A stretch of DNA of 64,000 nt from Aquirickettsia sp965229725 (lineage in GTDB: Bacteria > Pseudomonadota > Alphaproteobacteria > Rickettsiales > Midichloriaceae), in contig OZ245923.1 of assembly GCA_965229725.1 (NCBI GenBank), positions 558,001-622,000 on the forward strand. The letters run 5' to 3'. Position 1 is the stretch's first letter. Every line of letters starts with the position of its first letter. A program made the translations under genes and the position numbers. The notes under the pieces were generated by a model. It was not told where the DNA came from and did no database searches. It saw nothing but the letters and a program-made list of their open reading frames with translations. Positions 9,502-19,497 of the stretch are shown one piece after another.

Positions 9502-11742
9502 ATGGATACGAAATTGTACAAAGAAGCATTAGATTTTCACTCTCAAAACCCGAAGGGGAAAATTGCAATAAAATTACCCAAAAAGTTAATTAACAAACAT
9601 GATTTATCATTAGCCTATAGTCCAGGTGTCGCAGAACCCTGCAAGGAAATATATAAGGACTTTAATAAAATTTATGAATATACCTCAAAAGGAAATTTTG
9701 TGGCGGTTATTAGCAATGGAACTGCAGTTCTCGGATTAGGAAATTTAGGAGCAGCTGCATCCAAGCCCGTTATGGAGGGCAAAGCAGCATTATTTAAACG
9801 TTTTGCAGATATTGATTCTATTGACATAGAAGTTGATGAAACTGACCCAGAGAAGTTTATTGATGTAGTAAAAAAAATAGCTGTAAGTTGGGGGGGCATA
9901 AATTTAGAAGATATTAAGGCGCCTGAGTGCTTTATTATTGAAGAAGCATTAAAAGAATGCCTGGACATTCCAGTATTTCATGACGATCAGCATGGAACTG
10001 CCATAGTTACAGCTGCAGGTCTTATAAATGCTGCTCACATTACAGGTAGAAAAATAGAAGACGTAAAAATAGTAGTAAATGGAGCAGGAGCAGCTGCCAT
10101 AGCTTGTATTAACCTAATGATCACACTAGGAATAAAAAAAGAGAATATTATAACCTGTGATACAAGGGGAGTTATTTATACAGGTAGAAAAGATGGGATG
10201 AATAAATGGAAGGAAAATCTAGCTGTTGATACAACATTAAGAACACTTGAAGATGCTATGCATGGAGCTGATGTATTTATCGGAGTTTCAGCAAAAGGTG
10301 CTGTATCCAAAAGTATGGTCAAAAGCATGGCTGCTAAACCGATAATTTTTGCCATGGCAAATCCTGATCCAGAAATTACCCCAGAAGAAGTATATGAGGT
10401 TAGGAACGATGCCATTGTTGCAACAGGAAGATCAGACTATAAAAATCAAATTAATAATTTCATTTGCTTCCCATATTTATTTAGAGGTGCACTCGACGTA
10501 AAAGCAAAAACAATAAATGATGAGATGAAAATTGCTGCAGCTTATGCCTTGGCAAAATTGGCTAGAGCAGAAATAACTGAAGAGGTTCATGAATCATGCA
10601 TTGGTGGAAATTGTAAATTTGGCCCTGATTATATAATTCCGATAGCATTTGACTCAAGGCTTATAGAAGAAGTCTCAATTGCAGTGGCAAAAGCAGCAAT
10701 TGATTCAGGAGTAGCAAGAGAAAAAATTACAGACTTCGAAGCATATAGAAGAAAACTTTCTGGTAGACTAAATCCATCAGTGAAAATTATGGATAAATTT
10801 TTTGCCAATACCTATAAGACTCCTAAAAAAGTTATTTTTGCAGAAGGTGAGGAAGAGCAAGTCATAAGAGCAGCATCAGACTGGAGTAAATTTGGGTATG
10901 GCAGTGCTATTTTAGTAGGCAGAGAGGACATAATTAAAACTAAGTTGAAACAACTTAATATTTCTTCACCAGGAATAGAAATTATGAATGCTGCTCTGTC
11001 TGATGACACTAAAAATTTTGCAAATCATTTATATCAACGTTTTCAAAGAAAAGGTTATGTATATAGAGATTGTATAAGACTTATAAACAGAGATAGAAAT
11101 ATATTTGCATCAGAAATGTTGATTCATAACAAAGCGGACGCATTAGTTACTGGCATCACAAGGAGCTACTCGAGGACTCTTGACGAAATAACCAGAGTGA
11201 TAGATATTAGAACAAACCACTCGCTTTTTGCTCTAAGCATTGTTTCAATAGATGATAGAAATATATTTATTGCTGACACTACAATTAATGAAAACCCTTC
11301 AAGTGAAAGATTAGCAGATATTGCAATTCAAAGTGCTGCAGAAGTAAGTAAATTGGGTTTAACTCCTAGTATTGCACTTGTAGCATCATCAAATTTTGGA
11401 AGCTCAAGTAGTATTGAGGCAAAAAAAGTAGCAGATGCTGTTAAAATACTAGATATGAAACATGTTGACTTTGAATATGAGGGAGAAGTATCTATTGAAT
11501 TTGCTTTAAATCCCAAGAAACACGATACATATCCTTTTTCCAGACTTAAAAATCCTGCAAATATTCTCATCATGCCTTCACTTAGTAGTGCAGATGTTGC
11601 AGTAAAATTATTGGCACAATTTGGCCAAGCTAAAACTATTGGCCCAATGTTATGTGGCCTTAGCAAACCTGTTCAAATTCTTCCTATGAATGCAACTTCA
11701 GCTGATATTTTGAATTTTGCAGCGATAGCTGTAAGCATATAA
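9502..11742 (+). CDS. maeB: NADP-dependent malic enzyme with phosphotransacetylase-like domain
   Basis: Converts malate to pyruvate and CO2 with reduction of NADP. The 746-residue protein is the MaeB fusion type. The malic-enzyme part (about residues 1-420) has SLAYSPGVAEPC, VPVFHDDQHGTA-like metal-site residues (PVFHDDQHGTAIV) and the NAD(P)-binding VVNGAGAAAIAC. The C-terminal part (about 430-746) is a phosphate acetyltransferase-like domain, usually regulatory in this fusion. AAGAAGG lies at good distance before the ATG. In an intracellular bacterium it would link TCA intermediates to pyruvate and NADPH. It is convergent with ruvA. Confidence 0.95.
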   Translation: MDTKLYKEALDFHSQNPKGKIAIKLPKKLINKHDLSLAYSPGVAEPCKEIYKDFNKIYEYTSKGNFVAVISNGTAVLGLGNLGAAASKPVMEGKAALFKRFADIDSIDIEVDETDPEKFIDVVKKIAVSWGGINLEDIKAPECFIIEEALKECLDIPVFHDDQHGTAIVTAAGLINAAHITGRKIEDVKIVVNGAGAAAIACINLMITLGIKKENIITCDTRGVIYTGRKDGMNKWKENLAVDTTLRTLEDAMHGADVFIGVSAKGAVSKSMVKSMAAKPIIFAMANPDPEITPEEVYEVRNDAIVATGRSDYKNQINNFICFPYLFRGALDVKAKTINDEMKIAAAYALAKLARAEITEEVHESCIGGNCKFGPDYIIPIAFDSRLIEEVSIAVAKAAIDSGVAREKITDFEAYRRKLSGRLNPSVKIMDKFFANTYKTPKKVIFAEGEEEQVIRAASDWSKFGYGSAILVGREDIIKTKLKQLNISSPGIEIMNAALSDDTKNFANHLYQRFQRKGYVYRDCIRLINRDRNIFASEMLIHNKADALVTGITRSYSRTLDEITRVIDIRTNHSLFALSIVSIDDRNIFIADTTINENPSSERLADIAIQSAAEVSKLGLTPSIALVASSNFGSSSSIEAKKVADAVKILDMKHVDFEYEGEVSIEFALNPKKHDTYPFSRLKNPANILIMPSLSSADVAVKLLAQFGQAKTIGPMLCGLSKPVQILPMNATSADILNFAAIAVSI

Positions 11743-11854
11743 ATTACAGTATAAATATTGAAATAATAAAGTATTAATTATAAGACATTTACACTTGATT
11801 TGAATACGCTTATAGCAATAGAAATTTACCTACGCTAAACGTCTTCCCTATTTA

Positions 11855-12463
11855 TTAAGACGATAAAATCTTAATACAATTTTTAATAAGTTTTTCTAAT
11901 TTCATTTCCTTTTCTTGCGGAATCGCCTCATTTATTGCAGAATTTATTTGCCCCTGTACATAACCTAGATTTAATAATGCAGATGTTGCATCTGCAATAA
12001 TTTGAGAATATTTATCATCAGAAGTGCTGATTTCATGCTTTACTTTGATAGTTTGCAATTTATTTATAAATTTCTTGGTCTTCAATTCATTCACAAGTCT
12101 TGCTGCAAGTTTAGGTCCCACTCCACTAATTTGCGTAAATTTTGTATTGTCATTAACCTGTACTGACTGAATTATTTCATCTATGTCAAGGCTTCCAATA
12201 ATAGTTTGGGCAAGCTTTGCACCAACACCTTGAATAGTTAATAAATGATTAAAAAATTCCTTATCAATACCATTGGGAAACCCAAAGATACTTATATCAT
12301 TTTCTTTGACAATTGTTTGGGTCATTAATGCGATTTTATCACCAACATTATAATTATTTGTTATCTTTTTAGAACAATAAACTATGTATCCAACACCGTT
12401 TACATTAATTATTATGTGATCTAAATAAATATCACAAATTTCACCAAATAATTTACCAATCAT
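11855..12463 (-). CDS. ruvA: Holliday junction branch migration protein RuvA
   Basis: RuvA tetramers bind four-way DNA junctions and load the RuvB motor. The 202-residue protein has the expected domains: an OB-fold start (MIGKLFGEICDIYLDHIIINVNGVGY), paired helix-hairpin-helix motifs (LLTIQGVGAKLAQTI at about 72-86 and ISGVGPKLAARLVNEL at about 107-122), and a C-terminal RuvB-contact domain (about 155-200). ruvB, which commonly follows ruvA, is not downstream: the next gene is convergent maeB. Confidence 0.96.
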   Translation of the reverse strand: MIGKLFGEICDIYLDHIIINVNGVGYIVYCSKKITNNYNVGDKIALMTQTIVKENDISIFGFPNGIDKEFFNHLLTIQGVGAKLAQTIIGSLDIDEIIQSVQVNDNTKFTQISGVGPKLAARLVNELKTKKFINKLQTIKVKHEISTSDDKYSQIIADATSALLNLGYVQGQINSAINEAIPQEKEMKLEKLIKNCIKILSS

Positions 12464-12515
12464 TTTTTATATAAGTTTGAGTTTCCCCAAATATTACATA
12501 TAATTTTTTAAATTA

Positions 12516-13304
12516 CTATAGATCATCCAAGAATTCATATTCTCTGATCATATCAGGACAAAACTCATCAATCGAAGCTAGTGTGAACACTTCTTGACAG
12601 GTTATGCACTGAACAAAATAATCTTGATCCTCAATATCATATGCAGAATGGCAAATTGATTTGACAGTTGCTTCCTTGTAGTATTTAGGATCTATATTTT
12701 TTAGTGTGTTGCAGAACGTACCATGTCTAGTAAAGACATCTTTGATAATATTCTTAAGTCCTTCTATATCTGCCTTCAATATTTCAGAAACCTCATTATT
12801 AATCACGTTGTCAGCGTATGTTGGTATTTTAACGCCCTGTGAATTTACATATTTAAACAGCGTCATAACATCAATGTTATCGTATGATTCATTACTATTT
12901 TCATCAAATGTAATTACATACGTTGGGCCTATTTTGTATTCACGCGACTGTAAAATTCCATTAGCATCAATTATTTCATACTCTTTTGCAGAAGTGATAA
13001 GCCTGTACATAAAAAATTGATATCCTAAACTATCATCAGTATATAGCGATATAATAGGAATACCTGATTTTTCATTATGCAATTCTTTAATATAAACAGA
13101 TTTGTTGTAGTATTTCAAGCTGCCAACACCAGGGTACATGACCTTTGTTTGATCATATTCATAAGATGAACTAAGTTTTTTAGTGTGATGTCTCACTGCA
13201 GCATCTAATTTTTTAGATAAGAAGTTAAACGCATATCTTATATCATTTTCAATATACTCAGTCTCAATTTCTAGTATAGTTTCTAGGTTAATTTTTACAC
13301 ACAT
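12516..13304 (-). CDS. Hypothetical protein with C-terminal zinc-ribbon-like cysteines
   Basis: Not recognised. The 262-residue soluble protein has no signal peptide or membrane segment. Its first 200 residues mix charged helices and a possible beta region (residues 60-135). The C-terminal 50 residues hold Cys218-His219, Cys233-x2-Cys236 and Cys249, a spacing that could bind zinc, with a final acidic tail. It lies 52 bases upstream of ruvA on the same strand, possibly co-transcribed, and is divergent from comF. It could be a lineage-specific protein or an effector; there is no evidence to choose. Confidence 0.7.
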   Translation of the reverse strand: MCVKINLETILEIETEYIENDIRYAFNFLSKKLDAAVRHHTKKLSSSYEYDQTKVMYPGVGSLKYYNKSVYIKELHNEKSGIPIISLYTDDSLGYQFFMYRLITSAKEYEIIDANGILQSREYKIGPTYVITFDENSNESYDNIDVMTLFKYVNSQGVKIPTYADNVINNEVSEILKADIEGLKNIIKDVFTRHGTFCNTLKNIDPKYYKEATVKSICHSAYDIEDQDYFVQCITCQEVFTLASIDEFCPDMIREYEFLDDL

Positions 13305-13421
13305 TTAGTTAATTGGTCATATTAATAGCAAAATAATTTAATAAGTAAATACAGTAGAATAATTTACTAAAAATAGTGTTTCTGTTAAATTAATCGGGAG
13401 ATGACAACAGAGATATGAGAT

Positions 13422-14147
13422 ATGAGATTTAGAGATTATTCAGAGTATATTCTTAATATTATTTACCCTCCAATATGCATAATGTGCAAAGCAAATTGTT
13501 ATATTTCCAATATATTATGTAAAGAATGCTGGGAGGAAGTTTCATTTATAACCAGGCCATGTTGCAAAAAATGTGGAACTTCATTAAATTTTTCTAAAAA
13601 CATAATGATATGTACCGAAGAATCGTGTATTAATGAAACGCATTTTTACAAATATTCAATGTCTGTAATCGAATATAATGATTTTGCAAAACAAATTATT
13701 AAAAAATTTAAGTTCCAGTCTACCTTCAGATTAAGAAAATTATTAAAAAATTGGCTCATATATATTTTAGATACTGTAGACTATAATGATATAGATTATA
13801 TATTTCCAATACCACTCCATAAATCAAAATTAAAAATACGTGGTTATAATCAATCGGCAATTATTGCAAAAATGATCTCAGAAATAACAAAAATTAAATA
13901 TAATGCAAAAATTCTTATTAAGATTAAAAGCACAGCCAATCAAAGTGAACTGATGAAAAATTTAAGAGAGAAAAATCTAAAAAACTCATTCCATATTAAT
14001 GCATCTAATAAAAAATTAATTAAAGGAAAAAAAATATTATTAGTAGACGATATAATAACTACAGGCAGCACTATCAATGAATGTTCAAAAACCCTAGTAC
14101 AAAATGGAGCAGCTGAGGTTATTGCAATTTCTATTGCTAGGCGCTAA
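13422..14147 (+). CDS. comF: ComF-family phosphoribosyltransferase-like protein
   Basis: ComF proteins combine an N-terminal zinc ribbon with a phosphoribosyltransferase fold and are tied to handling of incoming DNA in competence. Here the N-terminal cysteine pairs are visible (PPICIMCKANC, LCKECW, CCKKCG). The PRPP-binding loop near residue 205 reads LLVDDIITTGST, with the two acidic residues intact. In intracellular bacteria the role is unclear. The ATG at 13422 is used; the nearby ATG at 13415 is in another frame and soon stops. Length (241) is normal. Confidence 0.88.
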   Translation: MRFRDYSEYILNIIYPPICIMCKANCYISNILCKECWEEVSFITRPCCKKCGTSLNFSKNIMICTEESCINETHFYKYSMSVIEYNDFAKQIIKKFKFQSTFRLRKLLKNWLIYILDTVDYNDIDYIFPIPLHKSKLKIRGYNQSAIIAKMISEITKIKYNAKILIKIKSTANQSELMKNLREKNLKNSFHINASNKKLIKGKKILLVDDIITTGSTINECSKTLVQNGAAEVIAISIARR

Positions 14148-14293
14148 TATTCATTTTTTAACTTTATTTTATATTTATTACTTATCCACTATATAATCAT
14201 TTATTAAAACTAGCTAAAGTTGTATAAAGTAAAATTTTTTAGGGTTGTTGGCATTTATATTTACTTACTTTTTTTTACATGCTACCAATATTA

Positions 14294-14299
14294 TATAAT
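14294..14299 (+). promoter_or_regulatory. Candidate -10 element for the HU-type gene
   Basis: A perfect TATAAT 25 bases before the ATG at 14324; the upstream -35 region is only a T-run. A GAGG at 14315-14318 provides a ribosome-binding site five bases from the start codon. Confidence 0.4.
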
Positions 14300-14323
14300 G
14301 TTAATTTATAATTTGAGGTCGAA

Positions 14324-14599
14324 ATGAACAAAAGTGAGTTTATAAATGTATTATCTAAAAAATTAGAATGCCCTAAAACACATGCTTCCAAAGTAGTGGA
14401 TATGGTTTTTGAATGTATAGGCGATGCTTTAAGAGAAGAGGATGTTTTAAGATTTGTGGGTTTTGGAACATTTAAAATACAAAGTTTACCTAAGAGACAA
14501 GTTAAGACTCCAAGGAGTGGCGAAATAGTCACAGTTCCTGCCAAAAAATACGTAAGATTTTCTTCTGGTGAATTACTGAAAAATAAGGTTAATAAATAA
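14324..14599 (+). CDS. HU/IHF-family DNA-binding protein
   Basis: A 91-residue nucleoid protein of the HU/IHF family that bends and compacts DNA. The dimerisation helices occupy about residues 3-40. FVGFGTFKI (45-53) is the family signature. The DNA-contacting arm follows with basic residues and a proline-containing PRSGEIVTVPAKKY (residues 62-75). It is monocistronic in appearance, with its own -10 and a good ribosome-binding site. I cannot tell HU from an IHF subunit. The 187 bases that follow before nuoF hold no gene that I can see. Confidence 0.93.
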   Translation: MNKSEFINVLSKKLECPKTHASKVVDMVFECIGDALREEDVLRFVGFGTFKIQSLPKRQVKTPRSGEIVTVPAKKYVRFSSGELLKNKVNK

Positions 14600-14786
14600 C
14601 CTGAGGGGATAAACTAATTGTTTTGTGTAAAGCAATGACGCACAACATGATGTTATTATGTCCAGCTAATGAGGCTATAGACAAGCAGCCAATGATGATG
14701 TAGCTTCATTATCTTTTCAAATATTTTTCTTTAGTTATTTTAATTAAATGATAAACTGAGGTCAGTTATAAAAATAAACAAGAATT

Positions 14787-16055
14787 ATGCTTAAAAATGA
14801 TGACAAGATTTTCACTAACCTAGATGGAAAAATGTCATTTGATATACAATCCTCAATCAAACGAGGCATTTGGCATAATTATAAGGATAATCTAAAAAAA
14901 TCTCCAGATACTATAATAGATGAGGTTAAAAAATCTGACCTAAGAGGACGTGGTGGCGCTGGGTTTTCAACAGGAATGAAGTGGTCATTCATGCCAAAGG
15001 AGTCAAAAAATGGAAGACCATCTTATCTAATAGTCAATGCTGATGAAAGTGAGCCAGGAACTTGTAAAGATAGAGATATAATTCGCTATGAGCCTCATAG
15101 AGTAATTGAAGGAAGCGTCCTTTCTGGGATAGCAATAAGGGCTAAGGCCACGTATATCTACATACGTGGAGAGTATTATAATGAATATATCATTCTCCAA
15201 AAAGCTATAGATGAAGCATATGAAAAAGGATTTTTAGGTGAAAATATCTTAGGGACTGGCATTAATTATGATGTCTACATACACAGAGGAGCTGGCGCAT
15301 ATATTTGTGGTGAAGAAACAGCTTTGCTAAACAGTTTAGAAGGTAGGAAAGGAATGCCAAGACTTAAACCTCCTGCATTTCCTGCAGTAATTGGTGTATG
15401 GGGTTGTCCTACTACAGTAAATAATATTGAAACAATAGCAGTTGTACCAGAAATTTTAAAACGTGGTGCAGATTGGTTCGCATCAATTGGCAGACCCAAA
15501 AATACTGGAACAAAGGTTTTTTGTATTTCTGGTCACGTAAATAAGCCATGCAATGTAGAAGAATCTATGTCTATACCGCTAAAGGAATTAATTGAGAAGC
15601 ATGCAGGAGGAGTTAGGGGTGGATGGGATAATTTGCTTGCAGTTATTCCAGGAGGATCATCAGTACCTGTTATTCCCAAAAATGTTTGTGAAGATGTATT
15701 GATGGATTTTGACAGCTTAAAAGATGCTAACACCGCTCTTGGAACTGCAGGCGTCATAGTGATGGACAAATCTACTGATATAATAGAAGCTATTGCAAAT
15801 TTATCAAAATTCTATATGCATGAATCATGTGGGCAATGCACACCTTGTAGAGAAGGAACAGGCTGGTTATATAGAATGATGGATAGAATGGTTAAAGGTG
15901 ATGCAAAAATAGAGGAGATTGATAGCATTATAGAACTTACAAAGCAAATTGAAGGGCATACTATTTGTGCATTAGGTGATGCAGCAGCGTGGCCAATTCA
16001 AGGATTAGTTAGACATTTTAGAAGCGAAATAGAGGACAGAATTAATTCAAAATAA
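14787..16055 (+). CDS. nuoF: NADH-quinone oxidoreductase subunit F
   Basis: Flavin-bearing subunit at the tip of complex I; it oxidises NADH via FMN and passes electrons to a 4Fe-4S cluster. Signatures: RGRGGAGFSTGMKW (residues 53-66) for nucleotide binding, ADESEPGTCKDR, GAGAYICGEETALLNSLEG, and the cluster ligands in ESCGQCTPCREGTGW (about residues 349-363) plus the later Cys in TICALGDAAAWP. It stands alone, away from nuoG (27.2 kb) and nuoJ-N; such dispersal also occurs in Rickettsia. Length 422 is typical. Confidence 0.97.
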   Translation: MLKNDDKIFTNLDGKMSFDIQSSIKRGIWHNYKDNLKKSPDTIIDEVKKSDLRGRGGAGFSTGMKWSFMPKESKNGRPSYLIVNADESEPGTCKDRDIIRYEPHRVIEGSVLSGIAIRAKATYIYIRGEYYNEYIILQKAIDEAYEKGFLGENILGTGINYDVYIHRGAGAYICGEETALLNSLEGRKGMPRLKPPAFPAVIGVWGCPTTVNNIETIAVVPEILKRGADWFASIGRPKNTGTKVFCISGHVNKPCNVEESMSIPLKELIEKHAGGVRGGWDNLLAVIPGGSSVPVIPKNVCEDVLMDFDSLKDANTALGTAGVIVMDKSTDIIEAIANLSKFYMHESCGQCTPCREGTGWLYRMMDRMVKGDAKIEEIDSIIELTKQIEGHTICALGDAAAWPIQGLVRHFRSEIEDRINSK

Positions 16056-16057
16056 AT

Positions 16058-16078
16058 TAATATCAAAAAGAGATATTA
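16058..16078. repeat. AT-rich hairpin just after nuoF
   Basis: TAATATC (16058-16064) and GATATTA (16072-16078) form a perfect 7-bp stem with a 7-base loop three bases after the nuoF stop. No T-tract follows directly, so it may protect the 3' end rather than terminate. Confidence 0.35.
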
Positions 16079-16227
16079 GAAAAAAATTTTCGTGTAATCA
16101 TTGGATGGATAAAGATCTAGTTTTAGGAATGAAAATCAATAGTAAAATTTACCAGCTCTAAAAATTGCATCTTTTACTCACTTTGATTATAAAAGATAGT
16201 ACAATAGTTAAGAGAGATTGATATACA

Positions 16228-17277
16228 ATGCATAAAATAGTTAATTTCATATCAGGTCGAAAATTAGCAGGATCAGAACAAGTATCTATAGACTATATTG
16301 ATATTCTGAATAATGCAAAATTTGAGACTTATTCTATTGTACGCTCTAATTCAAGCCTATTAAAAATTCTAAAAAATAAGAATTATAAAAATATTTATAC
16401 AATTAAATTATATCCAAATATACCTTTATTTAAAAAGCATCCTATCAAAAAAATGCAAAATTTAATTAACAAAATAAACCCAAGTTGTATTATTGCACAT
16501 AAACAAAAAGATTTGCTTTTTATAAAAAGGGCATGCCCATCAACTCCTTTAATATATGTTGCTCATTCATTTGAAGTTAGATTGAAATATATAGAAATGG
16601 CTGATTATATTTTAGCAGTATCGAATTCTGTCAAAAAATTTCTCACTCAATTTCAGTTAAAAACACAAATAGACGTACTAAATCCCTGTATAGATATAAA
16701 GTATGAAGGCATATATAAACCTATTGGGTCTAAAATTGTGATAGGTACTATGGCAGTAATACGTAGAAAAAAGAATATTAAATGTTTATTGCAGGCATTT
16801 GCTTTATTAAAGAAACGAGAGGTACCTTTTCAAGGGATAATTGCAGGCAGAGGATATAGTATATTATGGTTAAAATTATTGAGCAAAAAATATAATATAT
16901 CAGATAATATTATCTTTAAGCCTTGGGTAACTGATAAAGAAAAATTTTTTAATGAAATAGACATTTATTGTGTAACTTCTAATAAGGAGACATTTAATAT
17001 TTCATTAATAGAAGCAATGGCTCATAAAAAATATGTAATTTCAACAAAATGTGGTGGACCTGAAGAGATAATAGTGCAAAACAAAACGGGCTATTTAATA
17101 CCGATAAATGACTACACAGAATTAGCTAAACATATTGAATTTTTAAGAGGAAATCCAGATAAAATGGCAAGAAGTGTGATAAATGGATATAATAGAGTAA
17201 CCGATCTTTATAATTTTGATACATGCGTTATAAAACTGAAAAAATATATTAATTCACTAATTAATCTAAACAAGTGA
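16228..17277 (+). CDS. Family 4-type glycosyltransferase
   Basis: A GT-B fold glycosyltransferase of 349 residues that probably transfers a nucleotide-activated sugar in envelope polysaccharide or LPS building. The C-terminal half is diagnostic. After GTMAVIRRKKNIKCLLQAFALL (about 172-193) come a GRGY-type loop and the E-x7-E motif in ETFNISLIEAMA (near 253-264). KCGGPEEII and TGYLI then follow, the usual donor-site end. The N-terminal half is diverged and basic. It stands alone, with AGAGAGAT before the ATG. Donor and acceptor cannot be told from sequence. Confidence 0.85.
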   Translation: MHKIVNFISGRKLAGSEQVSIDYIDILNNAKFETYSIVRSNSSLLKILKNKNYKNIYTIKLYPNIPLFKKHPIKKMQNLINKINPSCIIAHKQKDLLFIKRACPSTPLIYVAHSFEVRLKYIEMADYILAVSNSVKKFLTQFQLKTQIDVLNPCIDIKYEGIYKPIGSKIVIGTMAVIRRKKNIKCLLQAFALLKKREVPFQGIIAGRGYSILWLKLLSKKYNISDNIIFKPWVTDKEKFFNEIDIYCVTSNKETFNISLIEAMAHKKYVISTKCGGPEEIIVQNKTGYLIPINDYTELAKHIEFLRGNPDKMARSVINGYNRVTDLYNFDTCVIKLKKYINSLINLNK

Positions 17278-17341
17278 GGTTGAAAATGTATAAATATGTA
17301 ATTTACATCATTTAATTTTTTAGTTAACCTTACTATGTATT

Positions 17342-18058
17342 TTAGATCCCAAATTCTTGCTTAATAGTTGCTGCTACTCTCTCATAGGCTTCATTGATCA
17401 ATGGTTCTCCATGAGCGCTAAGAAGATGATGGAATGAAAGAAGTTTTAACCTCACAAGGTCCTGAGCTTGTACATTACATGCTTGCTGCCATATTTTTGA
17501 TATAGTTGCAAAACCAAAATATCCAAGGTCCCTGTATAATTTTTCTGTATGTTTATTGAAAAATTCATCGCTAGAAGTCCAATTTTTAACACTGTCACAT
17601 GTAATAATAATGCCTGATTCTCGGTTTATATGAAGTATTCCCTCAGGATGTATTGATGTTTCAAAAACGAATAAAGAACAATCTGGAAATGGCATTTTAC
17701 CATTAGGAATAAGCTCTATATCAACACTTTTTTTATTTTCATCATTCATGCCCTTTAAAGCCCAAAACTTTGCTAAATACCTATCAATATAAAATGCATC
17801 ATGTCTACCATGAAATGCCCCTATTCTGACTACGTTGGTGACTTTTCCTAAATTGTCAAGTGCAGCAAGGCCCTTATCATTTAATCTGACGGTGTTGATA
17901 AGTGTCAATTCATTGGCATTCTTCACTATCACCATATTACAACTATGCTGCAGTTCACTACCCTCATGAACAGTAATGTTTGTGCCCATTACCATAAATA
18001 TATGTGGGAAAATTTCTTTAATTTCACCATGTGGCCACGCAGGAGAATATAGAGTCAT
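17342..18058 (-). CDS. Metallo-beta-lactamase-fold protein with altered metal motif
   Basis: The overall pattern (beta strands, a SCNMVIVKNANELTLINTV hydrophobic core, then GAFHGRHDAF) matches a metallo-beta-lactamase fold of the DUF4336-like sort. The usual HxHxDH is reduced to His83-x2-His86-Asp87. A later CDSVKNW (about 153-159) gives a bridging Asp, and SAHGEPL near the end gives the final His. Metal binding is therefore possible but atypical. It is 238 residues with no signal peptide, convergent with the glycosyltransferase and 62 bases downstream of folC on the same strand. Substrate unknown. Confidence 0.65.
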   Translation of the reverse strand: MTLYSPAWPHGEIKEIFPHIFMVMGTNITVHEGSELQHSCNMVIVKNANELTLINTVRLNDKGLAALDNLGKVTNVVRIGAFHGRHDAFYIDRYLAKFWALKGMNDENKKSVDIELIPNGKMPFPDCSLFVFETSIHPEGILHINRESGIIITCDSVKNWTSSDEFFNKHTEKLYRDLGYFGFATISKIWQQACNVQAQDLVRLKLLSFHHLLSAHGEPLINEAYERVAATIKQEFGI

Positions 18059-18120
18059 TTTTATATACTTTTAAATATATTCAATTATTAATAGATATAC
18101 TAACTAATTTGATGTCTTGT

Positions 18121-19416
18121 TCAATACATTGATTTACTATTGTTTTCAACATCTCCTGCTAAGTATAGTGAACCACAAATAATAATTCTGATTGCCTTAC
18201 TTTGGCTTTTTATTGCACAGAGATCAATTGCTTCACTGAGAGATATGCATTCAATAGATTTCATACCAAGCTTTTCTGCAGATATTTTAATCTTATTAGG
18301 ATTTTCACTTTTTGGCTCCCATTCTACAGGGACTGCAAACACATACTCAACGACGTTCATAAATGGTAACAAAAACCCTTCTATATCTCTATCTCTAGTC
18401 ATACCGTTTATTAAAAAAGTTGGCATTTTAGAAAATGTCGTAAGTGTTGCAGCAATCATCTCTGCACCTGCGGTATTATGAGCACCATCAAGCCATACTT
18501 CGCTATTTTTCGGCAATAGGGACAAGAGCGTCCCATTTTGGATTTTTTGCATTCTAGCTGGCCAGCAAGCACTGGTAATTCCTTGCTTTAAATGCTCTTG
18601 AGTAATATTGAAAAATTTTCTTAGTTTTTGTGTAGCGCATATAGCAGTTGAGGCATTAATTATTTGATGTATTCCTTTAAGATTTGGCATTGGAAAATCT
18701 ATCTCCTCCCCTATTGAAAAATCAATGACCTTAAAACCGTTTTCTGTTTTTTTAAAGCTCCAATCTTTTTGACAGGCAAAACTTTTTGCTCCAATTTTTT
18801 TACACTCATCAATTAAATAATTTAATACTTCTTTCTCTTGCCAACTGATTATACTATGAGAATTATTTTTTATTATGCCTGCTTTTTCAGTTGCTATCTT
18901 CAATGACGTTTCTCCAAGAAATTCGGTATGATCAAGCGAGATTGGAGTTATGATACTCATAAGTATATTTTCCATAACATTGGTTGCATCATACCTCCCT
19001 CCCAATCCAGTCTCTAATAAAACTACATCTGCTGAAAATTTTGAAAATGCTAAAAATGCAGCAGCTGTTGTGGCCTCAAAAAAAGTTAAATTTAGATCTT
19101 CTGACTTTAATCTACACTCTTCAATAACTTCATATAACTGCTCATCAGTGATTTCATTATTAGAGATAACAATCCTCTCATTAAATCTAATTAAATGTGG
19201 AGAGGTGTATTGGTGCACACTATATCCTGCTGCATTAAAGATTGCTTTTAAAAAAGCAATCGTAGATCCCTTCCCATTTGTTCCCGCGACATGAATTACT
19301 GGAGGAATGTTTTTTTCGGGATTTCCTAATCTATTTAATAGATTTTTGATCCTTTCAAGTCCCAAATCAATGAAATTTGCACCAAATTGCTTAGGCCAGT
19401 GAGGCATTCTTACCAT
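18121..19416 (-). CDS. folC: Bifunctional dihydrofolate / folylpolyglutamate synthase
   Basis: Adds glutamate to dihydropteroate and to folates. The ATP-binding P-loop is IHVAGTNGKGST, soon followed by the folate loop region HQYTSPHLIRFNERI. TGLGGRYDATN and SLDHTEFLG are Mur-ligase-type family motifs, and the C-terminal domain has WLDGAHN. I chose the start MVRMPHWPKQFG; ATG at 19407 is also possible. The longer frame to 19485 adds a hydrophobic stretch not seen in FolC and leaves only 12 bases to divergent kdsA. With folB at 49.6 kb it shows folate metabolism is retained. Confidence 0.93.
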   Translation of the reverse strand: MVRMPHWPKQFGANFIDLGLERIKNLLNRLGNPEKNIPPVIHVAGTNGKGSTIAFLKAIFNAAGYSVHQYTSPHLIRFNERIVISNNEITDEQLYEVIEECRLKSEDLNLTFFEATTAAAFLAFSKFSADVVLLETGLGGRYDATNVMENILMSIITPISLDHTEFLGETSLKIATEKAGIIKNNSHSIISWQEKEVLNYLIDECKKIGAKSFACQKDWSFKKTENGFKVIDFSIGEEIDFPMPNLKGIHQIINASTAICATQKLRKFFNITQEHLKQGITSACWPARMQKIQNGTLLSLLPKNSEVWLDGAHNTAGAEMIAATLTTFSKMPTFLINGMTRDRDIEGFLLPFMNVVEYVFAVPVEWEPKSENPNKIKISAEKLGMKSIECISLSEAIDLCAIKSQSKAIRIIICGSLYLAGDVENNSKSMY

Positions 19417-19497
19417 AAACAGTATTTTAAAATATATTGAGCTAACTGTTAATTTATCATATAAATAGAAAAATTCTAAACTCATTAATTAAAGTAA

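Noticed and set aside
11840..11862. CGTCTT / AAGACG hairpin between maeB and ruvA
   Set aside because: Only six base pairs with an 11-base loop and no T-tract on either strand, so I did not call it a terminator.
14660..14720. AAGCAGCC near 14692, reminiscent of bacterial SRP RNA
   Set aside because: The conserved GGAAGGAAGCAGC and opposite CAGG strands are missing, and no long helix encloses the site.
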